From the NCBI GenBank assembly GCA_000349905.1, contig KB722745.1:825723-889722 (forward strand): DNA of 64,000 nt, read 5' to 3'. The notes under the pieces were generated by a model, which was not told the origin of the DNA, did no database searches, and saw nothing but the letters and a program-made list of their open reading frames with translations. Numbering within the stretch: position 1 is the stretch's first letter; every line of letters begins with the position of its first letter. The position numbers were made by a program, and so were the translations under genes. Positions 16,728 through 29,871 of this stretch are shown piece after piece. Source of the DNA: Volvariella volvacea V23. Its lineage: Eukaryota > Basidiomycota > Agaricomycetes > Agaricales > Pluteaceae.

Positions 16728-17614
16728 ATGGCAGATCAGCTCGTAAGCAACCAGTTTCGTCGTTTTTTATTGTGAACTGAGCATAAAATTGCAGACTGAA
16801 GGTTTGCCCAACCTCTCTTGACTCTTGCTAGTGCAACCAACAACTAAGAACAATGATCGGATGATTTATAGAGCAGATTTCTGGTGCGATTTCCTCCAGC
16901 ATAGAGCTTATTGATCCTTGTTAAGGCCTTGCATGTTCTAGAATTCAAGGAGGCTTTCAGTTTGTTCGACAAAGGCGCGTCTCATCTAGCCTTGACGTGC
17001 CCCGGCGTCGATTCCTTATGCTTATATCCGTCCCAACATTTTTATTAAATCATATCAGATGGAGATGGATCTATCACCTTCAAGGAGCTGGGCACTGTGA
17101 TGCGGTCCTTAGGGCAGAACCCTACCGAGGCGGAGCTACAGGACATGGTCAAAGAAGTGGAAGCCAAGGGCCGCACACAAGTGGATTTCCCAGAGTTCCT
17201 TACGCTCATGGCTCGCAAAATGCGAGATACGGATAGCGAAGAGGAAATTCTAGAGGCATTCAAAGTCTTTGACAAGGGGAACACTGGATTCATCAGTGCA
17301 ACGGAGCTACGTCATGTGATGACCAACCTGGGTATGTTTAATTTTGAGGGTCTGTCCTAGGCCGGTTCAGGTGACGAGTGTGGATGTTTGGCAAATAATT
17401 AGGCGAGAAATTGACGGATGCTGAGGTGGATGAAATGCTCCGTGAAGCTGGCACCGACGATAACGGGGAGATAAGCTATGCTGGTACGTGTTGCGACGTC
17501 AACTTTCCCGGTTTGATATCGCTAACGCGTCTGGACAGATTTTGTCAAGGTTGGTTCTATTGTTCTTGGTGCCCACGTCGCTCAACATCGTGCTAGATGA
17601 TGCTCGCGAAGTAA
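16728..17614 (+). CDS. Divergent calmodulin-like EF-hand protein
   Basis: Calmodulin paralog assembled from eight exons: 16728-16742, 16795-16801, 16872-16883, 16942-16974, 17059-17331, 17403-17483, 17539-17549 and 17597-17614. They total 450 nt, 149 residues, identical in length to canonical calmodulin, from MADQLTEEQIS to MMLAK. EF-hand 1 is canonical ([12 protein letters not shown]). EF-hand 2 reads [12 protein letters not shown], losing the acidic ligands at positions 1, 3 and 5. EF-hand 3 reads [12 protein letters not shown], with Gly and Thr at positions 3 and 5. EF-hand 4 reads [12 protein letters not shown], with Gly at position 1 and Asp at 12. Helices and linker ([14 protein letters not shown]) are conserved. 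Thus probably one Ca2+ site remains. The micro-exons of 15, 7, 12, 11 and 18 nt and a GC-AG intron (16975-17058) are needed to restore the family sequence. The true calmodulin gene is presumably elsewhere. A pseudogene is possible but no frame break is seen. Confidence 0.85.
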
Positions 17615-19802
17615 GCGAAATCAAGAAGTGGTTTACGGTCACACCCCGCCATACCCCGACCGTCACTGGATCAGATACTGACACGTCTGTAGTTTTTGCT
17701 CATCATTATACATCTACGTGGACTTTGGTTATATCCGTTGCGTAATACAAGACACCCATTGATATTGACATTCATTAAAGTTACCCTACAGGGTAAACTG
17801 CATCGAGTCGACGCTCAGGCAAACCGTAATTGCGATGAACTTCCATTCCTGACGGGCCTGAGCGCGTGAGCGCGGCTGTTAATGAATTCGTCTGTCGCGG
17901 ATGTTGGAATTTGACACCCCCGGTTTTCACCATCAGGAGCACCCGACTCGCAGTTCTAAATGAGCATTGTAGCATAGGATCGCATTAAGACCATAAGTGA
18001 AAGTAAGGGAGAAATTCTCCTCCTCCCTAACACCAAGCACAAGTTGCTCGAAAAGCAGATGGTGGGGTATGCAGGCCTGGCAAGAGGAAGGGGAAGAGAA
18101 GGGAGATTTAAGAGAGCATGGAACTTGGAGTTATGAGATACTTGTACGTAAATGACTTAGTGTATAATTTTCTGCGCAGACATGTTCACAAACGAGGACG
18201 ATGGAGGAAAGTGATCAGGAGGGAGGAAAAGGCTGGGGAGGATAAAATGCAAGGTGGGGAACGAATTGTGAAGGAGCAGGGTACAGACAGGATTGCTTAT
18301 ATAGGTCCATGGTATTAAATCTTCTGTTTCGGAAAAAATTCGCAGGAAGTGGGGAGTGACGATAACGAATTTGAAGAGGGCAGAATGGGGATGAAGGTGG
18401 GGATAAATGAGATGGGGTAGAAAGTATGTATTATAATCACGAGTCATGACAGCGAAAGACCGGAAACAGGAAGACCGAACGAAACAACATTGACAGGACA
18501 AAGGCGACAACATGGGTGGAAACTGGACAATTGTACCATGGTCTTTGGATAAAGTATGTTGGAAGGGCGAACAGCCGCAGAGAAGAAGTTGGTCGTATGA
18601 CCAATTGAAGCGGGGAGACGTCGGTTAATGTCGTTCCATTAGTAGTCGAGCGCCCTGTCGGACCTATAGAGTAGAAGTCAGCGGATGTACGATAAGCAGT
18701 GAATTGGCTGAAGTAGGAAAGAAGTGCATGGATGGAGTTTTGGTGGTTCCTGATGAATAAAAACGAAGCAATCAAGAACCAAAAGCCAACTTAGATCCAT
18801 TCCCAACAGGGTGGGGCGGAACTGAAAGAATTGTTTGTAATGTGCACAAATGACGGTCGTAGAAGGTAAATGATATCGATAGACAATGATAGTAATATTA
18901 GATGAACACAGGAATGGGTGTGGAATGGAAACTGACCCCAGGTGGGGTGTGTATAACATGTCAGAACGAACTAAACATTGATGGAGTGGAAAGTGGATGG
19001 AAGGTGGTGGTGAGAGGCAGCAGTGACGCGTTAAGTATAAAGTATAACAGGAACGAAGAGAATTGAAGTGAATGGGTAGGAAAGGGAAACGCAGGGAGAA
19101 GTGTATGCAGGAGATGAGTAGGTATTAAAAGCGGGACTTTGGAGGTGTGAAGTATACCTATAATCCAAGACCGTCCAGAAGAGTAGTTTGGATAGATAGT
19201 GTATCAATAACACACGAGTGGACAGGGAGGTAGAGTTTTTGCTTTGGAAGAGACAATACGCCATTCGACCAAGCGAAATTAGAACTAATGGTCTCTGCCT
19301 TACTTTTTGAACTCGAACTGAACGGAATCAACAGACCCGTCTGGTCGAGTGGGGAGTGCTTTGGGGAAATAAATTATTGTGTGCAAGTGCAAGTCCGTGG
19401 TAAAACTAGTCGCCAATCAAAAAGCGAACCGGGAGTTGTTAATGCACGATTTTCACAAGGCAGCAATGATGAAAAGATCTATAAAAGATAAATAACAAGG
19501 GCTTCAAATTAGCATCACGGCTACAACTGTACAAAGACCCACAGAAATGAGGCGCTTGAATTTGTAAGACATACCCTCCGCATGGTCCAACAACCAACCA
19601 TACCAGGGACCGACAAGGTAGCACTCCCAAAGTATTATTGCCACTGATTTCCGCATACAGAAAGCACGCTCCTCCCTGCCCCCGCTTAATTATCACGCAA
19701 CACTTAGAGTACCGTTCCCACACCAGGCACTAATTCTCATCACGACCGGACGTGATCAGACTAGTTTATTCCCAGCTTCCTGACCACTTTCCCTCGTGTA
19801 CA
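17615..19802. other. Long convergent intergenic region, strand-biased composition
   Basis: This 2.2-kb stretch lies between the 3' ends of the calmodulin-like gene (+) and spg1 (-). From about 18050 to 19270 the plus strand is markedly purine-rich, so a minus-strand transcript would be pyrimidine-rich. Several open frames exist on the minus strand, but they lack conserved motifs and look compositional. It may be a long spg1 3' untranslated region or an unannotated transcript. No gene is called. Confidence 0.4.
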
Positions 19803-20739
19803 TCATACATCAACATAAATCAGGATGGGTTCTCCGACGCCCTCTATTTCGGGGATGACGCATTTAAGGTCGAAGGCTTTGGCAAGCACTATCTTGAAGA
19901 TCTTTTGCACATTGATTGAGGCTGCGGTTGAGCAAAAGATCAGCGATGCGTGCATTGCTCGCGCAAACCGCTTGGCCTATCGAACGCCTGAGTCATTTCC
20001 CGTCTCGAATCGGGATATATGCTCACCTGCTTGGTGATTTCTTCCTGCTCATCCCTCGGGAATGTGGCGAACTGGTCGAACTTAGTGCCTATCAGGAAGG
20101 GTATAGCTGTCTGTGAGGCAAGAAAAAAGTAGACCGTAGAAATTAGTCCGACACTCAACTTGAAAATACGCATGGCGCTGGTCCGCGGGAAAATGGGTAA
20201 GGAGGGGTGATCGTTACCTTGTTGAAGCCTCGGGCTTGTCTATACCACTCTTTCACCGAGTTTAGTGTTGACTTTCGTGATAGATCAAACATGAAGAGGA
20301 TTGCGACGGCGTCATTGCAGACGAGGGGCAGCATGTTCACGAATTCTCTCTGACCGCCCAAGTCCCATATTGAAAATGTGATGGTCGTCCGCCGCACTGA
20401 GATCGTCTTCTCCATGAAATTGACGCCTGATGATTTATCAGCACACACCCAACCGGCGGTTCAACAAAAAACCCACCCAGCGTCTGAATGTAATCCTCAT
20501 CGAAGCTGCCCTCTACGTATTTAACCATCAAACTGGTCTTGCCTATTTGCGAGTCTCCAACCATGCCTACTTTGATGACGACGCTGTTGAGGGAACAGTG
20601 GGAAAGTGTGATTCAGCCTCGTGTTTTGGTCGTCTTGAGCGCCGAACACAAACCTGTTCTTTTCATCGCCATTTTCTGCGTGCGAGTGTTGATTACTTGG
20701 TCCGGCTGACGAAGAGGCTGAGGAAGCTGTGGCCGACAT
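19803..20739 (-). CDS. spg1: Septation-initiation small GTPase Spg1/Tem1
   Basis: Ras-superfamily GTPase that triggers the septation initiation / mitotic exit network from the spindle pole body. Five exons were read from splice signals, giving about 219 residues. A Ser/Ala-rich N-terminal tail (about 28 residues) precedes [19 protein letters not shown] (P-loop GDSQIGKT). Switch and G3 are [10 protein letters not shown], with Gly replacing the Gln region typical of Ras (DLGGQ is characteristic of Spg1/Tem1). G4 is GTKFD and G5 lies in [14 protein letters not shown]. There is no C-terminal prenylation cysteine; the protein ends IYVDV, as expected for this subfamily. [10 protein letters not shown] and [20 protein letters not shown] are near-invariant Spg1 blocks. 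The start is the ATG at 20739; the in-frame codon at 20760 is TTG. It should act with the cytokinetic ring whose myosin II is encoded at 39-47 kb. Confidence 0.93.
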
Positions 20740-22516
20740 GTGGATGAGTGATCTAGTCAATCACGACGGAGAGACGTTGAATCGTATACGACGACACGAA
20801 ACAATACCACCAGCAGTTCAAAAGAGCTGCGGAGATGCTAAAAGATACTATGGCAGAAAAGGAAAAAAACGGAGGTGAATGAAGTTGGAGTTAACGAGAG
20901 GTGTGATGAAAAAGAGGAGAGGAAAGGAGGAGCTCTGCGACAGATACGAAAAGGTAAGATGTGGTCGCAAGTGACCCCGCAAGAAATTAATGATCTGGAG
21001 GAGGATGAACGAGGGAACGTTGGCGTCGTCGGGAGTGACGAGCTCGAGCCAAAGTGAGAATTAGAACTGTGACAAGAGTGATATAGTGTCACCAACAAAC
21101 CCCCGGCCAAACAACACAGACCCTGCGCCATGATCATCTTTACCTCTTAGCCACTCACTATCTCAACTAACACCCTCCTTTATATGCTCCGCCGTCGTCC
21201 TGCTCAACTAAGACGAGCAGTGGACTCTAGCCACAACAAGACGAATTTTCCAATTTCTTGGGAGATCACTGCAAGAAATCTCACGATATTTAATGCCACA
21301 ATTATACCGACTCTCTTCCACTGGCCCACATTGGCACCACCGGCAGTCATGATCTCGCCACTCCCAATCTTGCTTGCCCTGTTGAGAACCACAAGGCACA
21401 AGATGTCGTCGTCTGATCTCATAAGCTGCCACCTGTTACGCGCTCGGGAAAACCGCCCCAGACAGGAGCCAATCATATTCACACAAATGACCAAGTCCTA
21501 ATCAAAAACACTTGATTGCATGTCCCCGAGGACAGTGAAGGATACCAAGGTTTTTGTGCTTTTCTTACTATCAAAGTTAGACTGTCGGCAAGGGCTAATA
21601 GGATTGCCCTCATTTGACGTCTATTATATTGTCAGTGAGTTTACAGTGGCTTTACAAAACTACTCCCGAGGTTCTGCAGCCCTTCAATTAACAAGTTCCG
21701 GAGTCAGTTGTCATGGGGTGCAGCGCTAATACCGTTCGGACCGCTGGAGGACTTGTGATATTCTGAGTCATACAGTACAGTGCAATCAGCTTCTACAACA
21801 CACCTAAAACCCCACTTCACTCTCATATCCCTGGTGGGTATTCTATGCTCGATGAACGGAACACCTTACGGGCAGGTGATGAAAACCATCAGTCACCCAC
21901 ATAGAAGCCTACCAGTTCTCCGTTGGTTTAGCACGGGTTATGACGGAGTCGCTATGAATACGCTCATCAGAACAGCCATGTGGACAGACTCGTTATGGAA
22001 AAGAAATCTCTGGGGTAATTAAGCACCATGTCCAGCTTAATTCTTGCCCGTGTCAGGGCAGTCAACAAGCGCCGCTTTCAATGTCGCAGCTTATTTTTCG
22101 GACGTTTTTCGGGCAGTATGAAAAATAGCCACGTCGGAACGCACTCGCTTCAGCAGCTTCTTGTGAGTGTGCCAATGTCGTCTCTACTACTCCCCTGCGA
22201 GAGCAACGTGTTATCTTCGGCAATTTTTTAGCACTAGCAAGGTAACCAAGCCTGCACTTGATCACGAGTGTGCGCTTATTCCGAGCTCTATCCGTTCTTT
22301 TGTCAATTTTAACGCATTTATACACTTCGCCTCCACACTGGCCACCGATTACTGTATGCAAACTAGAGAGACGAGGAGAAATGATGCGGAACGGTGCCAA
22401 TTGAGCTCACCCGGAAGAACCTAGCTTACCAAACGTACACCTTCTCATTCGTTTAAAAAGAGTTCTGGGGATTCAAAAAAATTAACCCCGCAACTCTTCC
22501 TACTCTCTTTGAAGCA
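20740..22516. promoter_or_regulatory. Divergent intergenic region, spg1 / CDH
   Basis: 1.8 kb upstream of both spg1 (-) and cellobiose dehydrogenase (+). Scattered frames of up to about 110 codons have no recognisable content. No tRNA, repeat or strong TATA box was identified. Confidence 0.4.
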
Positions 22517-25660
<3,144 letters not shown>

Positions 25661-26083
25661 AGGCTCTCTGGCAGCCTACTTTGATCTCCATTTGATTGTC
25701 TCTCATTCTCGTTGCTACGTGAAAGGCTTGAAAACTCGAAGGCTTGAGCACTTTATATATATTTCTTATATATTCCACCATTCATCTGTTTGTTATCTCA
25801 CGCAATACCCCATCCTAGTCCCATCCTCTAGTCTGTAGCCACTGGTGTTGAATTGAATTCGGTTGGCGGTCATACTGGCATTTTGTGTAAATATTGTAGT
25901 TCGTAGCAATCCGAAATACATATTTCTTTCACTCTACTGGATGAGAATGACCGTGTTCCATTTAGGGTCTGTACCAAAAGACTTAAAGTGTGATGAGATG
26001 CAGTAGAAGTTGGCTTGTCAAGATGAGCCCAGAAACAGTCAAGGAGTCATTGTATTATAATCAAATGAGCGTTCACTCAACAA
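25661..26083. other. Intergenic, CDH 3' region
   Basis: 423 bp holding the CDH 3' untranslated region and the upstream flank of the tRNA-Gly. AT-rich with TATATAT runs near 25754-25772. Nothing else is supported. Confidence 0.4.
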
Positions 26084-26169
26084 GCATTAATGGGGTAGTG
26101 GTAACCTGGGTCGTTGCCATGTCGTAGCATAAGCTCGACCCGCCGGGGGTTCGATTCCCCCTTAATGCA
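26084..26169 (+). tRNA. tRNA-Gly(GCC) with intron
   Basis: The acceptor stem GCATTAA pairs with TTAATGC, with discriminator A at 26169. The T-arm is GGGGG-TTCGATT-CCCCC. The anticodon stem GGTCG (26109-26113) pairs with CGACC (26136-26140). The loop is TT-GCC-A, followed by a 15-nt intron (26120-26134) at the usual position after base 37. The anticodon GCC is at 26116-26118. A Pol III terminator (TTTTTT) starts at about 26173. Isotype is taken from the anticodon and resemblance to eukaryotic tRNA-Gly(GCC). Confidence 0.88.
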
Positions 26170-26573
26170 ACCATTTTTTCATTACCTGTTTGTTGCCTTG
26201 AACATTGTAATCTGGGGAGTGGACATCCTCCAGCTTCCGTAATTCAGAAAAACCAACGAACCCATGCAATGAATTATTGTCGTTAAGTGTAGAGAGTTTA
26301 CAGCGGTAAGCTAGCTAGTATTGCTATCCGTGATGGAATAATCTTTCTGTGGATAAATAAAAGCGAGGTCTTTTGTAGAGACGAACGAACGTTGGGATAA
26401 TCAATATGATACAAAGGCGAAGAATAGCACCAGAAAGAACAGACGAAGTAAGAAAGTGGTTGTAATGCCCTAAGTTAGTGGGGTGATGAAGCCAAGCGTT
26501 GACTGCGTACTGAGTTTAGACGGGAATACGAATTATTATTAGTGGATCAGATCGAGGGCGGCTGTGCAGCTAT
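26170..26573. other. Intergenic, PEX19 3' flank
   Basis: About 400 bp between the tRNA-Gly terminator and the PEX19 stop codon. No coding or RNA signal recognised; likely PEX19 3' untranslated sequence. Confidence 0.4.
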
Positions 26574-27991
26574 TTATGCTATAGTGCACCCGTCTGGCAA
26601 GCCCTCTGGGGTGAGGCCTTGCGGAAGTGGGCCCATGATTTCTTCTGGTGGCTGGCCGTGGCTTTGGAGCNNNNNNNNNNNNNNNNNNNNNNNNNNNNNN
26701 NNNNNNNNNNNNNNNNNNNNNNNNNNNNNNNNNNNNNNNNNNNNNNNNNNNNNNNNNNNNNNNNNNNNNNTGGAAGGCACAAGGTGAGATGAATAGAAGC
26801 AGTGGCTATACGATTCAACTAACTTCTGTCATGAGATCCATGACTTTCTTGGATGTTACCGGGTTGTTGTCGTCGTATGTCGGTTCGTCGAATGTAGCTA
26901 TGATTTTCTTGATGATCACTAGCTGCGACTCATATCGTTTGCGGTCTTCGGGCGAGAGGGGTTTGGGGGGGCTTGCGAGATAAGGAGGGAACTGTACAAG
27001 AGGTATGAGTGTCACACGAGCTAATGAAGGAGCAAGTACGCACACTCTTGGCAAGTTCATTCAATGGATCATATAGGATCTCTTTGCTCATAAGTTCGCC
27101 CATCATGTTCTGAATAAATCCAGCTAGTTCTTCCTCTTCGTCGCCGCCTGAGCCTAGACCCAAGTCGTTGAGTGAGGATAGCAGAGCCTCGAGTGATTGC
27201 TGGCTAGGTGTTTCGCCAGACGACTTGTTCTATACAACATTAATGTTGAGTGGATGGACACTGACGCAATCCTTACCTTCAAGTCCTCCTCATTCTTCCT
27301 CATCTTCTCTCGTGCTTGCCGGATCTTTTGTTGGAAATCACTTTCCCCACCCGCAGGCTTCGAACTCGATCCAGCCACCCCGTCCGCGCCGAGTTCCTGG
27401 CCGCCCAACTTGGATGGGTCAACAGCGCCATTCATGCCCTCTACAAGCATAGCTTCCCATGCTGCCTTCAGAGCCTTATCAACATCAGCTTCCGCATCGC
27501 CGCTTCCGCTGGCGTCACCGCTCAATTTTCCTCCATCCGTGGCCAATTCCTTCATCAGCTCCTCCATACCCTTAGCCAGCTCCTTCGCAAACTCTGCAGA
27601 TAGAGCATCTTCGTCTATCTCGGATGTAGGGTCGAGCGCAGCAGCCCTGCTTGAACTGGGAATAGAAAAAGGAGCCTGATCTACCCGCGTATTGGTCCGT
27701 GGTCGATTCGAGAATGTAGTTTTGGATGCCGTAGGTGGGGGTGCAGATGGTCTGGAATTGTTATCGAATTCATCCAATACATCTATATTGTGCGATATGC
27801 ACCGTCATCGCAAGCATCAGAAAGGTGCAGGGTTAATTGCGGGGTCATTGTGGGAAGGGTCAACCTTATGTGAGTCGCGATGCAGACTAGGCAAAGGAGA
27901 ATTGCTCACCATCAAGATCGTCGAGATCTTCGTCAACGGTGACTTTCTTTGTGTCGGGGATAGTCACTTTGGTGGGTGGAGGGGGTGCCAT
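26574..27991 (-). CDS. PEX19: Peroxin Pex19 (interrupted by assembly gap)
   Basis: Cytosolic chaperone and import receptor for peroxisomal membrane proteins. The N-terminus MAPPPPTKVTIPDTKK, then VDEDLDDLD|VLDEFD, is the acidic Pex3-binding type. Mid-protein helices (ALSAEFAKELAKGMEELMKEL, AWEAMLVEGMNG) and the C-terminal globular domain (ELAGFIQNMMGELMSKEILYDPLNELAK, then YLASPP and DRKRYESQ) match Pex19. The final exon reads LQSHGQPPEEIMG, then GCTIA. The last four residues form a CaaX box (C-T-I-A), consistent with the known farnesylation of Pex19. The 100-N gap at 26671-26770 falls between VMDLMTE and the last exon and removes the exon start. The gene therefore cannot be fully reconstructed, but both flanks are in order. 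The start ATG is at 27991. Confidence 0.93.
26671..26770. other. Assembly gap (100 N) inside PEX19
   Basis: A run of exactly 100 N, a conventional placeholder for unknown length. It hides part of an intron and the first codons of the last PEX19 exon. Confidence 0.98.
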
Positions 27992-28262
27992 CGATTGGAG
28001 GTCTTGTAAGTTGAGGATGAGGTGGGTTGCCTTGACTTTAAGTGCCTTCCATAATGGGATTGAAATCCAAATTAACATGTTCCCACGCCCATGCCGGGTC
28101 CCAATTGAAACCGGGCCGAACATCACTTCCGCGGTTCAGAACTCGTCCGAGCCGCATTGACATCCGCCTCCGATCCTTTCATTTTCATCTGCCAAAATAC
28201 CTTCACCAGCGCTTATGAAGTTGTGAGCCCACATCACTACCAGCGAGCAATTGTTTAACATC

Positions 28263-28352
28263 TCTCTGATCGTATAACGGTTAGTACACACGCCTGTCAT
28301 GTCCTACTAGTTAGGATCGCGTGAGACCGGGGTTCGACTCCCCGTCAGAGAG
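28263..28352 (+). tRNA. tRNA-Asp(GTC) with intron, copy 1
   Basis: The acceptor stem TCTCTGA pairs with TCAGAGA, with discriminator G. The anticodon stem CACGC/GCGTG encloses CT-GTC-A, followed by an 18-nt intron (TGTCCTACTAGTTAGGAT). The T-arm is CGGGG-TTCGACT-CCCCG. The body GTATAACGGTTAGTA is typical of eukaryotic tRNA-Asp. TTTTT follows at about 28356, serving as the Pol III terminator. Confidence 0.92.
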
Positions 28353-28499
28353 TACTTTTTGGATTCATTTCACGGGCCTTCGACTGCCACAACCTAGCAT
28401 GGATATGAGCTTTAAAAATTTTTTTGAACCCACAGTGCGCAGTTCGACGTGGGCAGGTCTTTTAGTGATCTGGCGTCCATCACGGGTCAAAAAAGAGAT
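28353..28499. repeat. Spacer of an inverted tRNA-Asp duplication
   Basis: 147 bp between two tRNA-Asp genes that face each other (convergent, + then -). It contains the Pol III terminators of both, TTTTT near 28356 and AAAAAA near 28491 as read on the plus strand. The arms 28263-28352 and 28590-28500 are identical, intron included, except for one extra base in the second. Confidence 0.85.
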
Positions 28500-28590
28500 C
28501 TCTCTGGACGGGGAGTCGAACCCCGGTCTCACGCGATCCTAACTAGTAGGACATGACAGGCGTGTGTACTAACCGTTATACGATCAGAGA
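28500..28590 (-). tRNA. tRNA-Asp(GTC) with intron, copy 2, extra acceptor base
   Basis: Reverse-strand copy of the tRNA-Asp at 28263, identical through anticodon, intron and T-arm. On the 3' acceptor side it reads TCCAGAGA instead of TCAGAGA, one additional C (G at about 28506/28507 on the plus strand). The acceptor helix must bulge a base or shift. A T-run terminator follows the 3' end. The body is intact, so it may be transcribed, but processing or charging could be impaired; it could also be a tRNA pseudogene in the making. Confidence 0.8.
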
Positions 28591-28820
28591 CCTGTATAAG
28601 TCGGCAACTATGCAACCCATAGACCCACCTTAGCTGTCGTCAAGGCCCATGATGGAATGAGATGAGGTGGGGAGGACACAACCTCTGTACGTTACATCCA
28701 CGGTGCACATATCTCTCAACCCCCGGTGAGGCTATCGTATACCCTCCCGCGTCTCCGTTGTGGCAGGCTTTCCACATTCTCTTGTATTTCAACGTTCCTT
28801 GAACATATTATTACATTGCC

Positions 28821-29805
28821 ATGGCATTTTCGTCTGTAGGCAGAGTGAAGGTTGCAGCGCATCGTGAGTGTTCGTGTAATATTGGGTTATTCAGATCATT
28901 AAGTGGTGTTGGTAACCCGCAGTGTTCTTGTTTATTGTGAATATTGTGGTGCTGGCACTTGCAGCACAAATCAATAACTTCCAGGAGTTCTTCTGTATGT
29001 TGCGTCAACAATCTTGGCCAGGGTTGTCTGGTGCTAATGCTCTCTGGACCGACTTTGCATGGGTGGATTTACGTGGAAACAGTTGTGGCAGACCTCTTTC
29101 CCCTAGGATTATCGATCGTGACATTGATTCTCTTGTTCGCCATGTGAGTGACGAGCGTGAATAAGCGCAGACTCGATGGCGTTAAACCCGTGAACGCATT
29201 TGTTGAGTACCTCTTGACTTACAGGTTGGCGATGGACTTCTCCCTAGAGAACTCTTTCACTGGTCGTGCCCCGTTCGAGATCGGGTTCTTTAGCGTGCTC
29301 AGCATCTTCTGGCTTGGTGCGTTCACTTTGGCGATAGATGAGGCAATCACTCGTTAAGTCTTATCAATATTTCCAGCGTTCAATGCCTTTTCGACTTCGC
29401 GGTGGAGCCAAGTCCCCATGAACTGCGGTGCCATTCCCGACGGTTCGTGAGACTCTCCGGCACACACAAACAGCTATTCTGACCATCATTCCCTTAATTT
29501 TAGAGTTCGCGGATGTACGAGGGTGGTGTAAAAACCTCCAAGCACTCAAAGCATTTGTTTGGATCGAGTTCGTCCTTGGTAAGTGTCCCCACCAACCACC
29601 CACCAACCCATTGACAACCCGCCTATTCATGATTTATCTAGTCTTTGCAATCGTGCTATTTACGATTCGCTACACACTCACCCAAAACACCCGTGGCAAC
29701 AAACACATCTTCAGAGTCGCCCTCTCCCGATATCGCCCCAACAGCCTTCCCCGCAACAGCGAATTCTTGCAGTTTGAGAGACCGATGGCTCAATGGAGGG
29801 CTTAA
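28821..29805 (+). CDS. MARVEL-like four-helix membrane protein
   Basis: Multi-exon gene starting at ATG 28821 (MAFSSVGRVKVAAH) and ending at TAA 29803-29805. Translated exons give hydrophobic stretches in sequence: FLFIVNIVVLALAAQ, the ADLFPLGLSIVTLILLFA helix, a third around FFSVLSIFWLG, and a fourth at VFAIVLFTIRYTL. The loop before the last helix contains several Cys and Trp residues (RGWCKNLQALKAFVWIEFVL). The C-terminal tail (about 40 residues, ending RPMAQWRA) is polar and predicted cytosolic. This topology and the WCKxLQALxAFxWI block resemble fungal MARVEL-domain proteins, thought to organise membranes and vesicles. Exon boundaries between 28875 and 29420 are provisional, and I cannot name an ortholog. 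Confidence 0.7.
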
Positions 29806-29849
29806 ATTGATCCTCTACTTTGAACCCTCTGATGATGTTACCTCGTGTT

Positions 29850-29871
29850 CCCCCCCCCCCCCCCCCCCCCC
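29850..29871 (+). repeat. 22-base poly-C tract
   Basis: An uninterrupted run of 22 cytosines about 45 bp after the stop codon of the membrane-protein gene, presumably in its 3' untranslated region. The length may be uncertain because homopolymers are hard to sequence. Confidence 0.95.
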
